Of a DNA stretch of 64,000 nt, positions 10,291-22,998 are shown in pieces. Origin of the DNA: Nephrocerus scutellatus (Eukaryota; Arthropoda; Insecta; Diptera; Pipunculidae); assembly GCA_947095585.1 (NCBI GenBank), contig OX352763.1, positions 39,048,010 through 39,112,009 on the forward strand. The letters are read 5' to 3'. How positions within the stretch are numbered: the stretch's first letter is position 1; each line of letters opens with the position of its first letter. The position numbers and the translations under genes are program-made. The notes below the pieces were generated by a model. It had not been told where the DNA came from, searched no databases, and saw only the letters and a list, made by a program, of their open reading frames with translations.

Positions 10291-11934
10291 ATTTAATGTT
10301 CAGCTTTCATAACTTGCACACTTATACTATAATAGAAATTTTATGGTTTTTGGCCATGATTGGTTATGAAATTTCGATTTTAGATGAAAGCCTGAACTTT
10401 ATGCTATCTAACCACACAGAACGGAATAAGGTTAAGTTAATAAAAAAATTCTGGGAGAAGGGATCGTAAACCTATGTCAACAGAAGTTTGTTGCAGTTTT
10501 TTTATAAAATTTCGAGAATTGTTTAATTTATAAAGTGACTTGTCGTGATGATTTAAAGTTTGAAGATATCTTTATGGCTGATATCAAGCGGCATAAAAAT
10601 AGGTAAACAGGAAAACAGTACCCATTAAAATTAACATTTTGTATGTAAATTCTTTAATACAAATGTATGGGAGTCTCTCGGCCCCAGGGAGGTCATCGGA
10701 GATACAAAATACACATTAGCTTCTTTATTATACCGATATTCTGACGATGCTTGTGTTTTTAATGCTTCTAGTGCCACGTTAGTAGACACAAAGTCGCCCG
10801 TGTAGCAATATAAATGTACTCGTACTTGGGCGTCTGCCAAATACAGTCATCGTTTCGTCACCGTCGTCGTTGCTAAAATATAATGTCGATTACACAAATC
10901 GTATAGAAAATTCCTCCGCTCTAGATAAACAGGAAAATCTCTATGTTTGTTGAACCAACGAAAATTACGATGTCTATTCCATTGCATTTCACGTCTTCAG
11001 CATCCGGCGAAATCGATGTCAAATAACGATAGGAGGAAAATATTAATTCCTTCTTGGACGATGGCGGCCACTGTCTGCAACTCCAACTTATAATGTGTCT
11101 GAATGAACGAAGCAAATAAACTGCAGCTTAATTTCGCATGAGACATCGACAGAGGCACATAAAAGAAAAGCGTATCATCTGTGCCAAAATTGAGGACAAA
11201 CAGCAAAAAAAATGTCGTGTCTTCAACGTCGTAATTTTATAAAAAAAAGTGTTGTGTCGTCGATTCCAAATGTAGTAAATATGGAAGGACAGTAAACAGA
11301 ATGAAAAAATGAGCCAATGAGTGATACATTATGCCTTCGAAGGAGCCGGAGTAAAATCTCTGTTGATATAACCCAGTGATATTTGTACGTATGTAGACAC
11401 ATTCATTGCAGTATCCTGTAAGGAATTATGTTTGTGCAGAGCACATAATAAATGTGCATACCGCTGTTATGCTGCAGGAACCGACTGGCCAGAAAGAAGT
11501 TGGCTGTATAGCTTACAGGTAATTAAAAAAAAATCGAAAACGAAACCCGCCGGAAACGAATGCTTCTAAGTAAACTCCTGCCTAGGCTACTCCGTTATTT
11601 ATACAAGGTATGGAGTGATTTAGATATACACGTTAGGAGGAAAATTACTGAAGATATGGAAAGGTTTGATTCAGCAGAACTTGAAGAACGTGATACTCTT
11701 CTTTGTTTGAGACAATAAAGAACCCAAAATACTAGTCTTTCTCTACAACGTATGCTAACAATGATCAATTTGATAAAATCTCCGGATCACTAAATTTTTT
11801 TTAATAGATCAGAAAGATAACAGAAAAAATCTGGCACTGCACAGAGGTACATGGTGGACAAATTTGCGAGAAGAACATCCAACGATGATCTTTCAGTATG
11901 GTAGAAGTACGTCTTCGAAGTAGAGCAAAACCAT
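10291..11934. other. Unassigned DNA
   Basis: The first 200 bases may be the 3' UTR of the preceding LINE. The rest shows only short shadow frames. A short plus-strand stretch near 11620-11718 encodes VRRKITEDMERFDSAELEE but is isolated and I do not recognise it. Confidence 0.3.
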
Positions 11935-12312
11935 ATTTTTTATAATTTGCCGATGAGTAAAGGGGTTCGCACCCTTTTAATGCTTGGCACAGCTTGGGCT
12001 TTAAAGAAAAGAAGGATAAAAGAGCTGTGAGCTTCTATTTTGAATGCCTGTGGATCATAGTGATGTGGAAAGACAGAGCTTGGCAGAGCAATCCACATAA
12101 TGAAGAACGAATCCCTGAACTTAACTGTGGGTCCGAAGATGGGTTTGAGGGTAAACTGATGAGCATTTAGAGCGCCACGAGTATTGCGGTTGAATTCAGA
12201 TTCAGAATAGGTGGCTATTTCTCTTGAGCATCGCTGGTGGAAGAAGCGATAAGACAGTGACAAGCCGTAAACGTTCCTGCGATGTTCAAGCGAATCTATT
12301 GATTTCAATGTT
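11935..12312 (-). mobile_element. Jockey-type LINE, C-terminal fragment (copy J2)
   Basis: Minus-strand frame from 12308 encodes SIDSLEHRRNVYGLSLSYRF, RCSREIATYS, NRNTRGALNAHQFTLKPIF and ALPSSVFPHHYDPQAFK, the conserved Jockey ORF2 tail seen at 31045 and 49440. The 3' end is an A-rich run (T-rich on plus near 11935). It is 5'-truncated, about 375 bp. Confidence 0.8.
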
Positions 12313-12419
12313 CTCCTCTAAGTCAATCAGTCTCATCCGTGCACTAGAATAGTACAGAAAGCGAGGATCGAACCAAGGGCGGACGTTTTATCAGGGTTTG
12401 ATGCACAATACACCGCGAT

Positions 12420-13890
12420 GCACATACAGCAAAGACAAATAGGATTCTCTGATCACCGATCTCAAAGGCGTTTTGGATCGATGGAAAGAGCACTTTCCTG
12501 AGTTGATAAATGGCGAGCTAACTGATCAATTGGAGGCTACACCAATGACCGACGACCACGCTATGCAGGTTTCACTAATCATTGACGAAGTTATCAGAGC
12601 GATAAATCGGGTCAGAAATAATAAGGACTCGGGATCATCTCAACGGATCTTATTTTAATCTGTACAGTCGGCACTCCGCTCTACACTTAGCAATTGATGA
12701 TATTGTAGTGCTAGTATGGATGAAGGAAAACTGACAGAAGACAGGAAATATCACAAGCACAACGTGCAGGAATTCATGATATAGCATTGTTCAGTATCCT
12801 GGGTAAGATATTAGCCTATAGCCTTTCGGATAAGTTACCTTCATACGCTAAAGTCATTATTTGAAAATACAAGCGAAAGCGAAACAACAACTGTTCGGCT
12901 CTCATCCTAAGCAGAAACAATGTCTAGAATTACAAAATTACCTACACCATCTGATTGTAGACTTTAAAATTGTCTATGGTAGCTATTTTTTCGGCAACAA
13001 ACTTAATAGCCTGTAGCGGATAGACTGGACAGCGTCCTCTTCAGCCAGACGTTAGAGTAAGTGATAACTCTGATTTAACGGCGAGTGGCAATTCTCTATA
13101 AGTCCATCCAGATACTGTCTTATGCAGGTGACACTGATATTATTGATAGAAATACAAGACAAAAAGCTTTTGTTCACATCGAGCGTGCAGCACGAATTGT
13201 GGGCCTGCACGTCGACATTTTAAAGTCACTTTTTTAATAGTAAACCCACATGTGTATCCTCTTTTCGATTTCTAATTCGCATGACCAGACGTCGTCGTTC
13301 GTAAAGTGATTAATTGAAGTATTTCGAAGTTCCAAGCTGTATTCGCATATTGGAATTATTGTTGCGTATTGCAGTACTACGTTGCATGTTGCATGTTACG
13401 TGGTGCATGTCCGAGAATTCTCACTCATCGCGCGATTGGATTTATATTCCCAACAGGACACTTAATAGGGTTATTTAAGTTTTTCGTCATCCGATACAGA
13501 GACGATAACTGTCAACTAGGACATAGCCTATGACAATGGTCATGCCAGTATTTACATATGGACCAATCTGATATCTCAGCCACGTTCGAGAGGAAAGATT
13601 TACGGAGAATTTTTGGCGAAGAATGGTGCTACGAGCGTTATTGCGATGTCGATATCGTGAATAGAACTAAGCTCGCTTTGCTTCGGTGGGCGAAAAGTCC
13701 TTTACCATTGGCTTTTTGTGACATCACCGCGATGCAGCCAATCCTACTCTAAAAGGAATGCGTAGATCCAGATCACCCTCACTGTTTAGAGATGCCAAAC
13801 TGGATGACATCAGCTCAATATCTGGATCTGTGAAGAGATTTTTTTTCCGACCCACCAGGTTTTGTCTTGACTTGTCTTGATTTGACCAAG
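12420..13890 (+). mobile_element. RTE-type LINE, RT and C-terminal region (copy R3)
   Basis: Plus-strand pieces in order: MDRWKEHFPELINGEL, DEVIRAINRVRNNKDSGS (linker before RT), then degraded RT with ILSYAGDTDIIDRNTRQ (YADD changed to YAGD), HIERAARIVGLHVD, then FERKDLRRIFGEEWCYERY and the C-terminal AKLDDIS...VKRFF. Stops and frameshifts are frequent. The catalytic change and the frame damage show it is inactive. Confidence 0.75.
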
Positions 13891-14043
13891 AAAATATTAC
13901 AAAAAAAATAACATAAGTGTGCCTTAAAAATTATTGGAACCTCCATTGAAAAGTTAGGTCCTTCACTAGAACTAGCTGATGTCTTTCTTGAAGACCAACA
14001 GCTTGACCGGGCCTAATAAACGAAAAAGGCATGCACAACTATT

Positions 14044-14097
14044 AAGCCGATAGGCTTATCCAAGTTGATAGGCTTATCCAAGCCGATAGGCTTATCC
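14044..14097. repeat. Three tandem 18-bp units with internal palindrome
   Basis: Three units of aagccgataggcttatcc; the middle one reads aagttgataggcttatcc. Each unit has arms AAGCC and GGCTT around GATA, so the array could form small hairpins. It sits between two RTE fragments. Confidence 0.9.
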
Positions 14098-14335
14098 AAA
14101 TTTAAATGCCGAACGTCGACACAGACCACTATCTTGTTGGTATGGTGCTCCGAGCGCGGATTGTAGCATCAAGAAAGACTGCATCCGCGAATCAGATTTG
14201 AGTCAATACGTTGCCCTTCGCAACGAAGAGACCAGAAATAAACTTCACAAAATCAATGTGCTTCCTGATGCCAAATATGAGCGAACAAGCTGGACTCTAA
14301 TGGATCTCTTGAAGATTCTCTGCGATTCCTCGTAG
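14098..14335 (+). mobile_element. RTE-type LINE endonuclease C-terminal fragment (copy R4)
   Basis: Matches the part of copy R2 encoding ANVDSDHYLLGMVLRARI...NQIRVNT with a few indels: 'gacacagaccactatcttgt', 'gtatggtgctccgagcgcgg'. It runs into sequence like ERTSWTLMDLLKILCDSS and then ends. About 240 bp; dead. Confidence 0.65.
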
Positions 14336-15595
14336 TTTGTTAATTTGGTTTATTGTTTTTTGTTTGTTAATAAGAACAGAAACAAATTATATTTTGTAAT
14401 CTTTAATAATCAATGTTAGACACTTTTTCCCCCATTTTACAAATTGAAAATTTAATGGCAGGATAACCGCAAAATGTATTTTTATGACGCCCCATAATTA
14501 CCCATTAATGCCTACAAATTGCTACGGTGCGGTGGTACGAAAAAATTCATTTGAATGTGAATTTGTCGTATGCCGCTTATAGCAGCAATGCTCATGTTAT
14601 TTCCAGCGTCACTAAAGTGTAAATTCTTCTAATTCTCGTGGAAAGCAATTTTCTTCCAACTCATTACCAACAATGCATGCTTACTCACCTAATTAATCTT
14701 AACTCAAATGGCAAGGAATGACAGACAAAAAACTGAACGTCTTAATGGTCCTGTCTTAGTGCAAAATGATCGCCATCGTCTTCAGCCACAGAAGCAGCGC
14801 TAAGTGCTTGTTCACAACAACAAAAGTAATTTTCCCAGAGAACGAGCGGCTTTCCGCAAAAAGATGATTCCGTATTTTCGTTTTTATCAGCGGAATGTGA
14901 TGGCTATTAAAGTCGTTCAAGCGGAACACGCACTGGAGCTATCATAGAGAAGGACGAAGAAAGGAACTTTTTTAACCACTCGACAGTAAGTTTAGTATGC
15001 TGAGGATATTTCTTTATCTCTTATACTCGTACCGACCTCAGTTAGGTAGTTTAGTTAGTAGAACGGTTGTTGGTGCTTGCTAATAGCGGTTTTTTGATGA
15101 GTAATGGTGATTTTCAGGAGGATGAATGTTGAATGAAGTAAAAGCTTGAAGCTTTCGGTAAGAACTTTCTTTAACAAGTTTACAGGCTTTCATAATTGCT
15201 TTTTGTTTTATTATCTTCGAAAAGTTATTCCATCTTATCGCGTTAGTCAAATCAATAAATACATTTTATTTAAGTTAATCTATCTAGATTCAATGTATTG
15301 AATTGTAGGTAGGTTGAGTAGTGGCCCTCGAGAGAGCCGGGACTCTGGAATGACAGGGTATTGAATTAGAGTTTCCTTCTCATTTCGGTTCTTGCAACTT
15401 CTGCAAATGATATTATGTCGGATCCCTAGCTTATCCGCGTTACTGCCAACTGGTCAGTGGCCTGGGCTAATAGTCACGACCATGGCAATGCCTTTCCTTA
15501 AGCTGCAAATCAACTCGGTGGTTCAACTTTTATTGTATGTAGGCCATATCGCTCCTGATATGGTACAGTTGGTCAGGTGATTCCACCTTATTTGT
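14336..15595. other. Unassigned DNA
   Basis: No recognised gene or repeat. The last 150 bases may belong to the 3' end of the LINE on the minus strand beginning at about 17225. Confidence 0.35.
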
Positions 15596-17225
15596 GCTGC
15601 TGTGGTATGTGTCTTATATTATATATCCCCTTGTGGGTCCTAGGGCCTTTACTACGCTTACGTGCCATCGGGTGCGGTTCCTGGCAATGAGCTTCAGCTG
15701 TCTCCAACTCTTCCCCAATTGCCGTGACTCCTCCTCAACTGTTCTGCGCGATGTATTTCTCGGACGACCCGTTCTTCTACCATCCTAAAATAATGGATTC
15801 CATTGCATTGCGTAGTTTAGTGTGGACTTTTCGGAGTGTATGACCAATCCACTGCCACTTCCGTCGTTGGCTGGTTGTGCATATTGGTTCCTGACCTGTT
15901 CTCTAGTAAATATGGTCGTTAAAGATACGGTTAGGCCAGAAAACTCTTAATATGTTCCGTAGGCACTTATTTACGCACGTTTGCAATATTTATGTGATAT
16001 TAACGGTCACCTTTCAAGTGCTGCACCCATACAACAGCACAGATTTAACATTTGAACGGAACAAGCGCAGTTTGGTGTTTAAGCTGATCGCATTGCTTCG
16101 CCATGTCCATGATATCCAAACACTGATTTTGCTTTGCCGATTCGGTTGACGATCTCCTGTTCAGTTCCACCTTCGGTCGAGAATTTACTCCCAAGAAATT
16201 GGAACCTCTCTACTCTCTCTACCGGTTGTCCAGTAATGTTAACTTGAGCTTCTGAGTTAGTGGCGAGGTTGATGTTTTTGGTTTTGGCAGTATTAATCTT
16301 CAAACCCGGAACATTTACCTTCCCACATTTGTTGTCATTTGGTGCAGCTCCATAATCCTGTATGAGAGTAAACAAACCTCGTCAGCGTAGTCCAGATGTT
16401 TGAGTTGAGATGTAATAGTTCAACGAATTCCTTCGTTTCTAGCTAAAGCTGCGCGAACCACATCGCTAATCACCAACAAAAAAAGTTTCGGCGATAGAAT
16501 GCCAACTTGTCGTACCCCACTTAGGATCTCGAATTCCTCTGATAGCTTTCCTCTATGCAGGATATGACATTTAGAGCCATCACAGGTTGCTTTAATAATA
16601 GCTATAAGTCTATCGGGTATACCTCTCCTGCGCAAGGCGAGCCAAATAAACTGACTGTTGACACTGTCAAACGCCTTCTCAAAATCGATGAACAGCAGGT
16701 GCAGTGGTGACCGGAATTCGACGCACTGTTCAATAATGATCCGCAGGGTGTTGATGTGGTCGACACAGTAGGATCTAGTTCGGAATCGTGCTTGTTCGGC
16801 TTCGAGTGTATCTTCCAGATGTTCTATAATTCGCTCAAGTACTACTTTGTCTATTACCTTTGCAACTGCAGGAAGAACGCAAATGTCTCTCCAGTTTTCG
16901 CAATCCATAAGACTTTACAATCATTCCCTTCTTCCACTCGTCGGGGAAACTTTCTACCTCCCAAGCTCTCTCTACAAGAGGATATAAAAGCTCTGCTGAT
17001 GTCGTTGGAGCGGCACACAGAAGTTCTGAAGGTAAACCATCTACTCCTACCGACTTGTTATTTTTTAGTGGGTTGATCTCGGTAGCGACTGAGGTTGAGG
17101 TGCGAATTCCGGCTTCCGGCAGCTCCGTTTGATTTGGGTGCATTTCGTTGGCTAATACACGGTTAAGGGCCTTAGAAAAATGCTCCTTCCATCGCTTGAG
17201 CTGATCCTCATCTGAAACGAGTATG
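15596..17225 (-). mobile_element. RTE-like LINE reverse transcriptase (second family), 5'-truncated
   Basis: On minus, near-continuous coding: the linker NPLKNNKSVGVDGLPSELL and WKKGMIVK (17143-16835), then RT with NWRDICVLPAVAKVIDKVVL, FRTRSYCVDHINTLRI, LLFIDFEKAFDSVN (motif A), GVRQVGILSPKLFLLVI (16908-16420), then the post-palm part VERVERFQFLGSKFSTEGG (16375-16079) and a C-terminus with GRPRNTSRRTVEEE (near 15750). The palm YADD block falls in a frame-broken gap at 16375-16430. A LINE of the RTE/RTEX grade, distinct from copies R1-R7. The 5' boundary at 17225 meets LTR-like sequence. Confidence 0.75.
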
Positions 17226-17862
17226 GCACTGTGAAAAACAAAATTCTTGTGGCCGAATTTTGTTCACACAAAACGACAACACCAACATCACGCCACCGGA
17301 CTGGCCAATCACATCGCAGCACGTGACTTAAGAATTTTGCAACACAAAATGGTATAAAAGGGCGAGCATGCAGGCGATCGCCCTCTTAGTTGCTTTCTTT
17401 ATTTGCCATTGCGCTGGCTGGATCACGCCTCGGTAAGTGCCGTCACTACTCATCCGCTGCCGACGTTACTGTGCATATCGCGGTCGTCCACTGCATTCGT
17501 TATAACTCTGCCGTCGTACAACGTAATCTCGCCGAGTGATTACCCCTCGGGTGACTACACCAGTACTCCTCAGCTTACCGCTGCCAACGTCTGCCTGTGC
17601 TTTCTCTGCCGACGTCGCTCAGAACTGACGCTCGTCTCTAACTTACGCTCACGCATAGCTCAGGATTATCACTTGTCTCAGGCTCACGCCCACAAGTCGC
17701 TCAGGATTGACGTTCGTCTCGAACTACGCTCACACATCGCTCAGGATTCTCACTTGTCTCAGGCTCACGCCCACAAGTCGCTCAGGATTCTCACTTGCCT
17801 CAGGCGCACGCCAGCACGTCGCCCAGGATCTACGCCCGTCTAAGGCTAGCGCATCACCTTCC
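17226..17862 (+). mobile_element. LTR-like promoter block with 40-bp repeats
   Basis: Begins tgtgaaaaacaaaattc and contains a TATAAAA box (17353-17359) about 30 bases before an initiator-like cttagttg, then a GC-richer region with about five 40-bp units of 'cgctcaggattctcacttg' and 'ctcaggctcacgcccacaag' (17640-17840). It lies between two pieces of LINE endonuclease/RT on the other strand (17225 and below; 17863 and above), as an insertion would. A 146-codon open frame (17403-17843) follows from the repeat and shows no domain. Solo LTR or other promoter-bearing insert; no target-site duplication proven. Confidence 0.45.
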
Positions 17863-18060
17863 AGTATGTCCAAATAATATCGAAGAAACTCACGTTCCAG
17901 CTGAAGAAATCTGGCATTTTGAGGTCCTTCACTCCCTGAGTCAAGGAGCGTCCTCACATTCCAGAAACCAATCTAAGTCCGGGTACAATAGCCAAAAGTC
18001 GTCATTATTCGATCATTACTTATCCGAGACGTTGTGTCGGTTTCAGTAGTGGGCATTTTT
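17863..18060 (-). mobile_element. LINE endonuclease start fragment
   Basis: Minus strand encodes FWNVRTLLDSGSEGPQNARF, then LQLEREFLRYYLDILE, the opening of an APE-type endonuclease (WNVRTLL). It plausibly belongs to the RTE-like LINE whose RT is at 15596-17225, with the LTR-like block and a deletion in between. Confidence 0.55.
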
Positions 18061-18229
18061 CGGTAACGCATGGTGGTAACCCACGTTACTTAGACTAGAA
18101 ACGCTAAACCGTTTACACTTGCAATCTTAGCCTATTTATAAAATGATGTATACACATAGTTGCCCGGGAACCACCACTAGGAGGTAAAGCAAGCACTACA
18201 TACATCATGAACTTGATTGTTGCTCAAAC

Positions 18230-18960
18230 CAAGTTTTAAGCAGTCAGTAGTGTTATGGAAAGAGAATACTAGATCCTTGACAGAGCTCAGTTTGCTAACG
18301 ATTGTCTCCGTAGAGTTACTGCTCAAAGTGTCGCAATTTTTCGCCAGTACGTCCGCTATCTCATTGTCATCAAACTAGGACTGCTATGTCCATGAGTTGG
18401 CTTAACGAAGCTAATTCTGCTTGGCACTGCCTAACAATAATCACATTATTATCTATTGCACTAATAGCTTTGTTTGCTGATTGGCTGTCTATGCATATGC
18501 CAACCCGTCCCATTATTGCGATACTTTGCATCAGGGCCCAATAAGCCTCCCTTATCGTTAAGATATCCGCCTGGACTATGCTAGACAAGTCTTGTGGCTT
18601 AAAGGATGTTGAAAAATTGTCTAATACTTCCCAGTCCTTCCAACTATTCCCTGTCGGATTAGACAGTAGTAGTAGAAAACTAGAAATAAAGTTCAGTTTA
18701 GGAGTAAAGTAGCCAGTAGATCATGGTATCAAATTCTTTGGTACCATCTGCAGTAGGTTGCTGTGCCAGTATTGTCTGAGCCGTACTTCACTGCACGGCG
18801 CGGCGTATTCCAAAAATAGGTCAAGAGGTAATAAGTCAGAAACTGTGTTTAGACCATTGATAGGGCAAGAACGTAGTGCACCTGTGAAACCAACAGCTGG
18901 TGATCTTTGTATTCTATTTAGATTGCTGGGATTATATATTTGGCTAGTCACAGCGTAGGC
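18230..18960 (-). mobile_element. LOA-type LINE, RT tail and RNase H fragment
   Basis: Reading down from 18951: LNRIQRSPAVGFTGALRSCP and LPLDLFLE (the connector between RT and RNase H), then VQADILTIREAYWAL and GICIDSQSANKAIS (RNase H Glu and Asp motifs), then in another frame NEIADVLAKNCD (final RNase H Asp). Frame breaks show decay. RNase H in a LINE points to the LOA/I/R1-related group; the similarity to 19885-22000 supports LOA. Confidence 0.6.
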
Positions 18961-19884
18961 AATATCGAATTCACAAATTTCACCAAAATTTGACAGGTGA
19001 TGATCCTATGATAGCCAAATCAAGGTGCATAATTTTAATGACCACATAAAAAAACGTTTTCTTAACACATGAAGCTGACAGTTCCTGTTCAAAAAAATGT
19101 TTTACTTATTAGTTCAGAATTCATCGCAACGATAGGATGCTACTCACATTTTAGTTAAGTAGTTCGTATCTTTCGATGCTACTGTGCGAAGAGGACTACT
19201 CACACGACCACTATAGGGCCACTTTGATAATGAATAAGTCAAATGGGAAATGCATACATAAACTCGAATCAAATACAAATATTCGCAGAGATTCAGAAAA
19301 CGAAAATTCCATCATTGAGTTCAGTCGGAAGCTGAAATCGAATTCTAAATCAACAGATATGAACATAAATTCTGTGTTTACTTTCAGAACTCCATGCACA
19401 TAAATGTCTTCGCTATACATTCACATGAGCTAACAATTCTAAGGCGGAATGGAATTCTAATCCTGTTGACCGGGATATAACATTCACTTAGGAAAAGTGT
19501 AACATGCAATGGAGAGGCCTCTCCACTCTGCATGTACGAGTACTTGTACCTATTTCTCAATGCACTTAGTACTAACACTGGAAGGAATGCAATGAAAACT
19601 GCGAAAATACTTGACTATGACTACACACGACGTACAGTCAGAAAAGTATCTAAGTAAAATTAATTTGTGAATTTATATTTTAAGTCGAATTCTACGACTG
19701 TACGGTACTATTATGTTGTGTTGTAAATAATAATTTGTTGCCAAAGTGAAGAACTATGATCTACTAAAAATTATCCTTCTTTCGTATTTAAAAATCCTGC
19801 CAAACAAAGTTTTAATTTACTTTTGGCATGACATATTATGTGTACGTTTTGGAAAGGCAATCTGAGATAGATATGATGATGATG
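18961..19884. other. Unassigned DNA
   Basis: A short plus-strand frame (19176-19403, 75 codons, Asn/Ser-rich) has no recognisable domain. An ATG-repeat run (gatgatgatgatgag) is at 19870-19885. Nothing else is supported. Confidence 0.3.
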
Positions 19885-22000
19885 ATGAGAAAAAGTACAA
19901 GCACACCTTGTTTACTTCGTCAAGTCTGTTTAGCTTTGTCCTACACTCCTCCACCAATCCTGACGTGATGTGGAATGCATTCAGGGCTTTTAGAGCAGTT
20001 TCGCTGTCTGTCATAACGGTTATTTCCTGCCTCATGTAGTTTCCTTCCAGATTAAAATGAGCACATCTTTCGATGGCATGTACTTCTGCCTGGAATATGC
20101 TCAGGTACTGCCCCATTGCTTCAGAGTACTTGGTTCATTGGCCATAGTATTCAGTTTCAGATCTGAAATCCTTCTTGTTGCTCATTTTGACTCTAAAGTT
20201 TTTCCTGAATTCAAGCTTTTGCACCATGTTCTCACAAGGCATTCTGGCTAATGGAACCTGTTTGGTGAGTGTTTCCACTAATGCCCTTGCCCTAACCTCC
20301 GTTAAGCAACCTACCTTGCTCAAACGTAACTTGGTTTTCTCGGACTTTATCTCTACCACTATATGTAGTGGCAGAAGCCTAATAATTACCTCCGTATCCG
20401 CCGTGTGGCAGGTTCTCAAGGCCCCTGTTATTAACACACAGTATTAACACACAGGCCAGCCTCTGCACTTTTTCCAATTTCCCCTATTCAACCATGATAT
20501 ATAGTGCAGTGCATTATCCTGTGACTAACTCCTCAGGATTTTCCTGCCACCATTCTGCACACCATATGTGCTCTTTTTGATTTATTCAGTAATGCCTGTT
20601 GGTGTTTATTCCATAGTAGTCTATTATCAAATATCAGTCCCAGGTATTTAACCTCTTTGCAGAGAGTAATATCTTCTCTATAGAGGGTACCAGTGTGGTT
20701 TGGTATAGGTTAACACTAACTCCTACTTCTAGGCACCATCAGCTCATGATGGTTAATCCGTTTTGGTTTAAATCACAGACCACTTGCGTGAACTTCCCCT
20801 TTGCCACGATGACTATGTCGTCCCCGTAGCCTTAGGAATAAGTTCCTGCCTCAGCTAGTTGCTGAAGTTGCTTGTTCGTCTACAAGGATGCTCGACAAAA
20901 TGGGGGGCAGTACCCCTCTTTGTGGACATCCTCTTGTTGTGTTCACAATAATAGTTTTATCAGCGACTATGGTTTCCGCAGTTCTGGTACTCAGCATTTC
21001 GCACATCCATTTGGAGATTGCGCTGTTTACCTCCTATCTCTCCAGAGTAATTCTAACCGACTCATGAAATGCGTTGTCAAATGCACCTTCTATATTTTAA
21101 AAAAGCTCATAGCGCCATTTACTTACTGGCAAGTGATCAATCCATATATTCTGTCAGCTCCCACAGTTGGGTCTCCGTAGATCTGGCCGCTATGTATGCA
21201 TGTTGACTAGAGTATAGTGGTTTTCTTCCCAGTACTTCCGACCTTATATTATAATTTTCGTTAACATTTTCGATAGTCTTCATGACGATTATCTAATCCA
21301 GCTTGCATGACTGCAGGGATTACTCCGTTCATACCGGGCGATTTATAGGGCTGGAAGCTTTTTACTGCCCTTTGTCCAGTACAGATCTCCTAGGCTTTCT
21401 TCCAGTCATTCTTTCTTGCCTTGAGGTGGTTCATCCCCATCTCGGGCTAGTTTCTGGTCACTGCGCTTCCTGGGAAGTGTGTTCTCAGGAGAAGGAGGGC
21501 TCTTTGAACCTCAGGTCCTGTGAACCTGCCATTCTGGTCTATCGGTGATGTTTTAATACATTAAGCATCTTCTGTCATCTCTTTATACAGTCTGGCAGAC
21601 GCTGTAGTATTAGTTACTTCCTCGCAGAAGTTGCGGAATCGTCTGCGTTTGGCTCTTCCAACTTGTGTATTATATGTGGTGAGCGTCTTTATTGCTGCCA
21701 AATGCCCCTTTTAAAGAGTTTCCTCATCCGCCTACGAAGGGCTGACAGCTCTTTGCTCCACCATGGAGCAACATTGCTCACTTTGGGAGAGCTAACCGGG
21801 CAACTCAACTCATATGCATCAGAGATTGCCCTATTTATCTCACTTACTACACATTCCAGCTCCTGTGGAATTTTGGCCACTGTTAGAACTAAAACGTGCT
21901 CTAGGTTGCATCTCAAATTGGTTTTAAAAACTTCCCAATTTGTCCAATGTGTACAATGCTTTAAGGTATGCTAATTGTTATATTTTTTGGTTATATAAAC
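19885..22000 (-). mobile_element. LOA-type LINE, linker-RT-RNase H, heavily frameshifted
   Basis: From the top: NWEVFKTNLRCNLEHV, LECVVSEINRAISDAYELSC, VAPWWSKELSALRRRMRKLF (21916-21689; post-endonuclease linker), then TIENVNENYN...SQHAYIAARSTETQLWELTE (RT N-terminal), GYGDDIVIVAKGKF near 20820 (palm, YADD-like GDD), ALRTCHTADTEVIIRLLPL and finally RNase H with IFQAEVHAIERCAHFN and VMTDSETALKALNA (20116-19900). Domain order is right for a LOA element. Dozens of stops and frameshifts show it is old. The linker and RT start are about 80 percent alike by eye to the copy at 39441-41006. Confidence 0.75.
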
Positions 22001-22364
22001 AATTAACGATATTGATGTAGTTAGACAAATAGAATACCCGTTTGTCCCAGGTTATTCTTATCTGCTTAGACATTAAATTGGATGATGAACACTCTCCACG
22101 TTTTGCAACCATAGATGTTAACAGATTCTAAGCTCGAGTTACAGTTCTTAATTTTATTGTGTCTTGATAATATTAAATACAAGCGCCATTTTTGTTCAGA
22201 TTCAAACACGCTGTCTTTATTAGTATCGGCTTCGGTGACGCCGTCCTTAGTTAACGCACTATACCCATCCCGTCGTTAATCGCACAGTGTACAGTACACC
22301 GAAAACCATGTGACAACTGCTATATTTATTTATTAATTTTTTCATAGGGTATATATGTACGTAA
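22001..22364. other. Unassigned DNA
   Basis: No recognised gene or repeat. Confidence 0.3.
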
Positions 22365-22440
22365 ACCAGGACGCCCAAAGGTTAGGGATGCCAAATTGGA
22401 TAACATCGGCTGTAAATCGGAACCTGTTGATATGGATAAA
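22365..22440 (+). mobile_element. RTE-type LINE C-terminal scrap (copy R5)
   Basis: 'accaggacgcccaaaggtta' followed by gggatgccaaattgg and aacatcggct matches the C-terminal coding end of copy R7 at 46110-46165 with few changes. About 75 bp only. Confidence 0.6.
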
Positions 22441-22834
22441 TATTATACCAAAGTGTAATAAATATAAAATCATAATTGTCAAAGAAAAAGTAAAGTTTTC
22501 ACGGTAAAAAAGACTCACAAATTTTAACAGGTCTTTGGGTTGAATTTTATGACTATTATTATCATTAGGAAGCTTGTCTCATAAGCTACATCCGGCATGT
22601 TGGACAGTCTGAGCAAGTCTAACAGTTGAATATGTCCAAATAGGGAAAAGCTATCAACTTGTAAAAAACTGGGTGTTTAACTATTGATTACTTCATACAT
22701 GAAATCAACAAATCAACTACACATATGAATACTGCGAATCGGAAACATAGCATTCCAAACCCAGAAAAACAGCAAAAAGTTTATTCACAGCCCATCCCTC
22801 GAGAATGTCTGAAAAACTTTAGAGAATAATAACT

Positions 22835-22998
22835 GTCATTAAAAAGCTTCTCCTTTCGCCTTTCGGATATGTCAGTAACATTTGTGGGTCCTTTTCATTT
22901 GTTTACAAAAATATAGCACGTACAATACGAATATTCCTAAGAAGCTATGCCCTGTAACACAATGATCTCTTGCGCGCGCCAAATATTTTTATTTCAAT
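22835..22998 (+). mobile_element. SINE relic (copy S2)
   Basis: An old copy of the SINE body: aaaagcttctcctttcgcc, tttcggatatg, tgggtccttttcatttgt, acaaaaatatagcacg, aagaagctatgcc and a ttgcgcgcgccaaatatt tail. The tRNA head is missing and divergence is high, which indicates long activity of this family. Confidence 0.55.

Noticed and set aside
17403..17843. Protein-coding gene of 146 codons
   Set aside because: The open frame follows a 40-bp DNA repeat, has no domain and lies within an LTR-like block.
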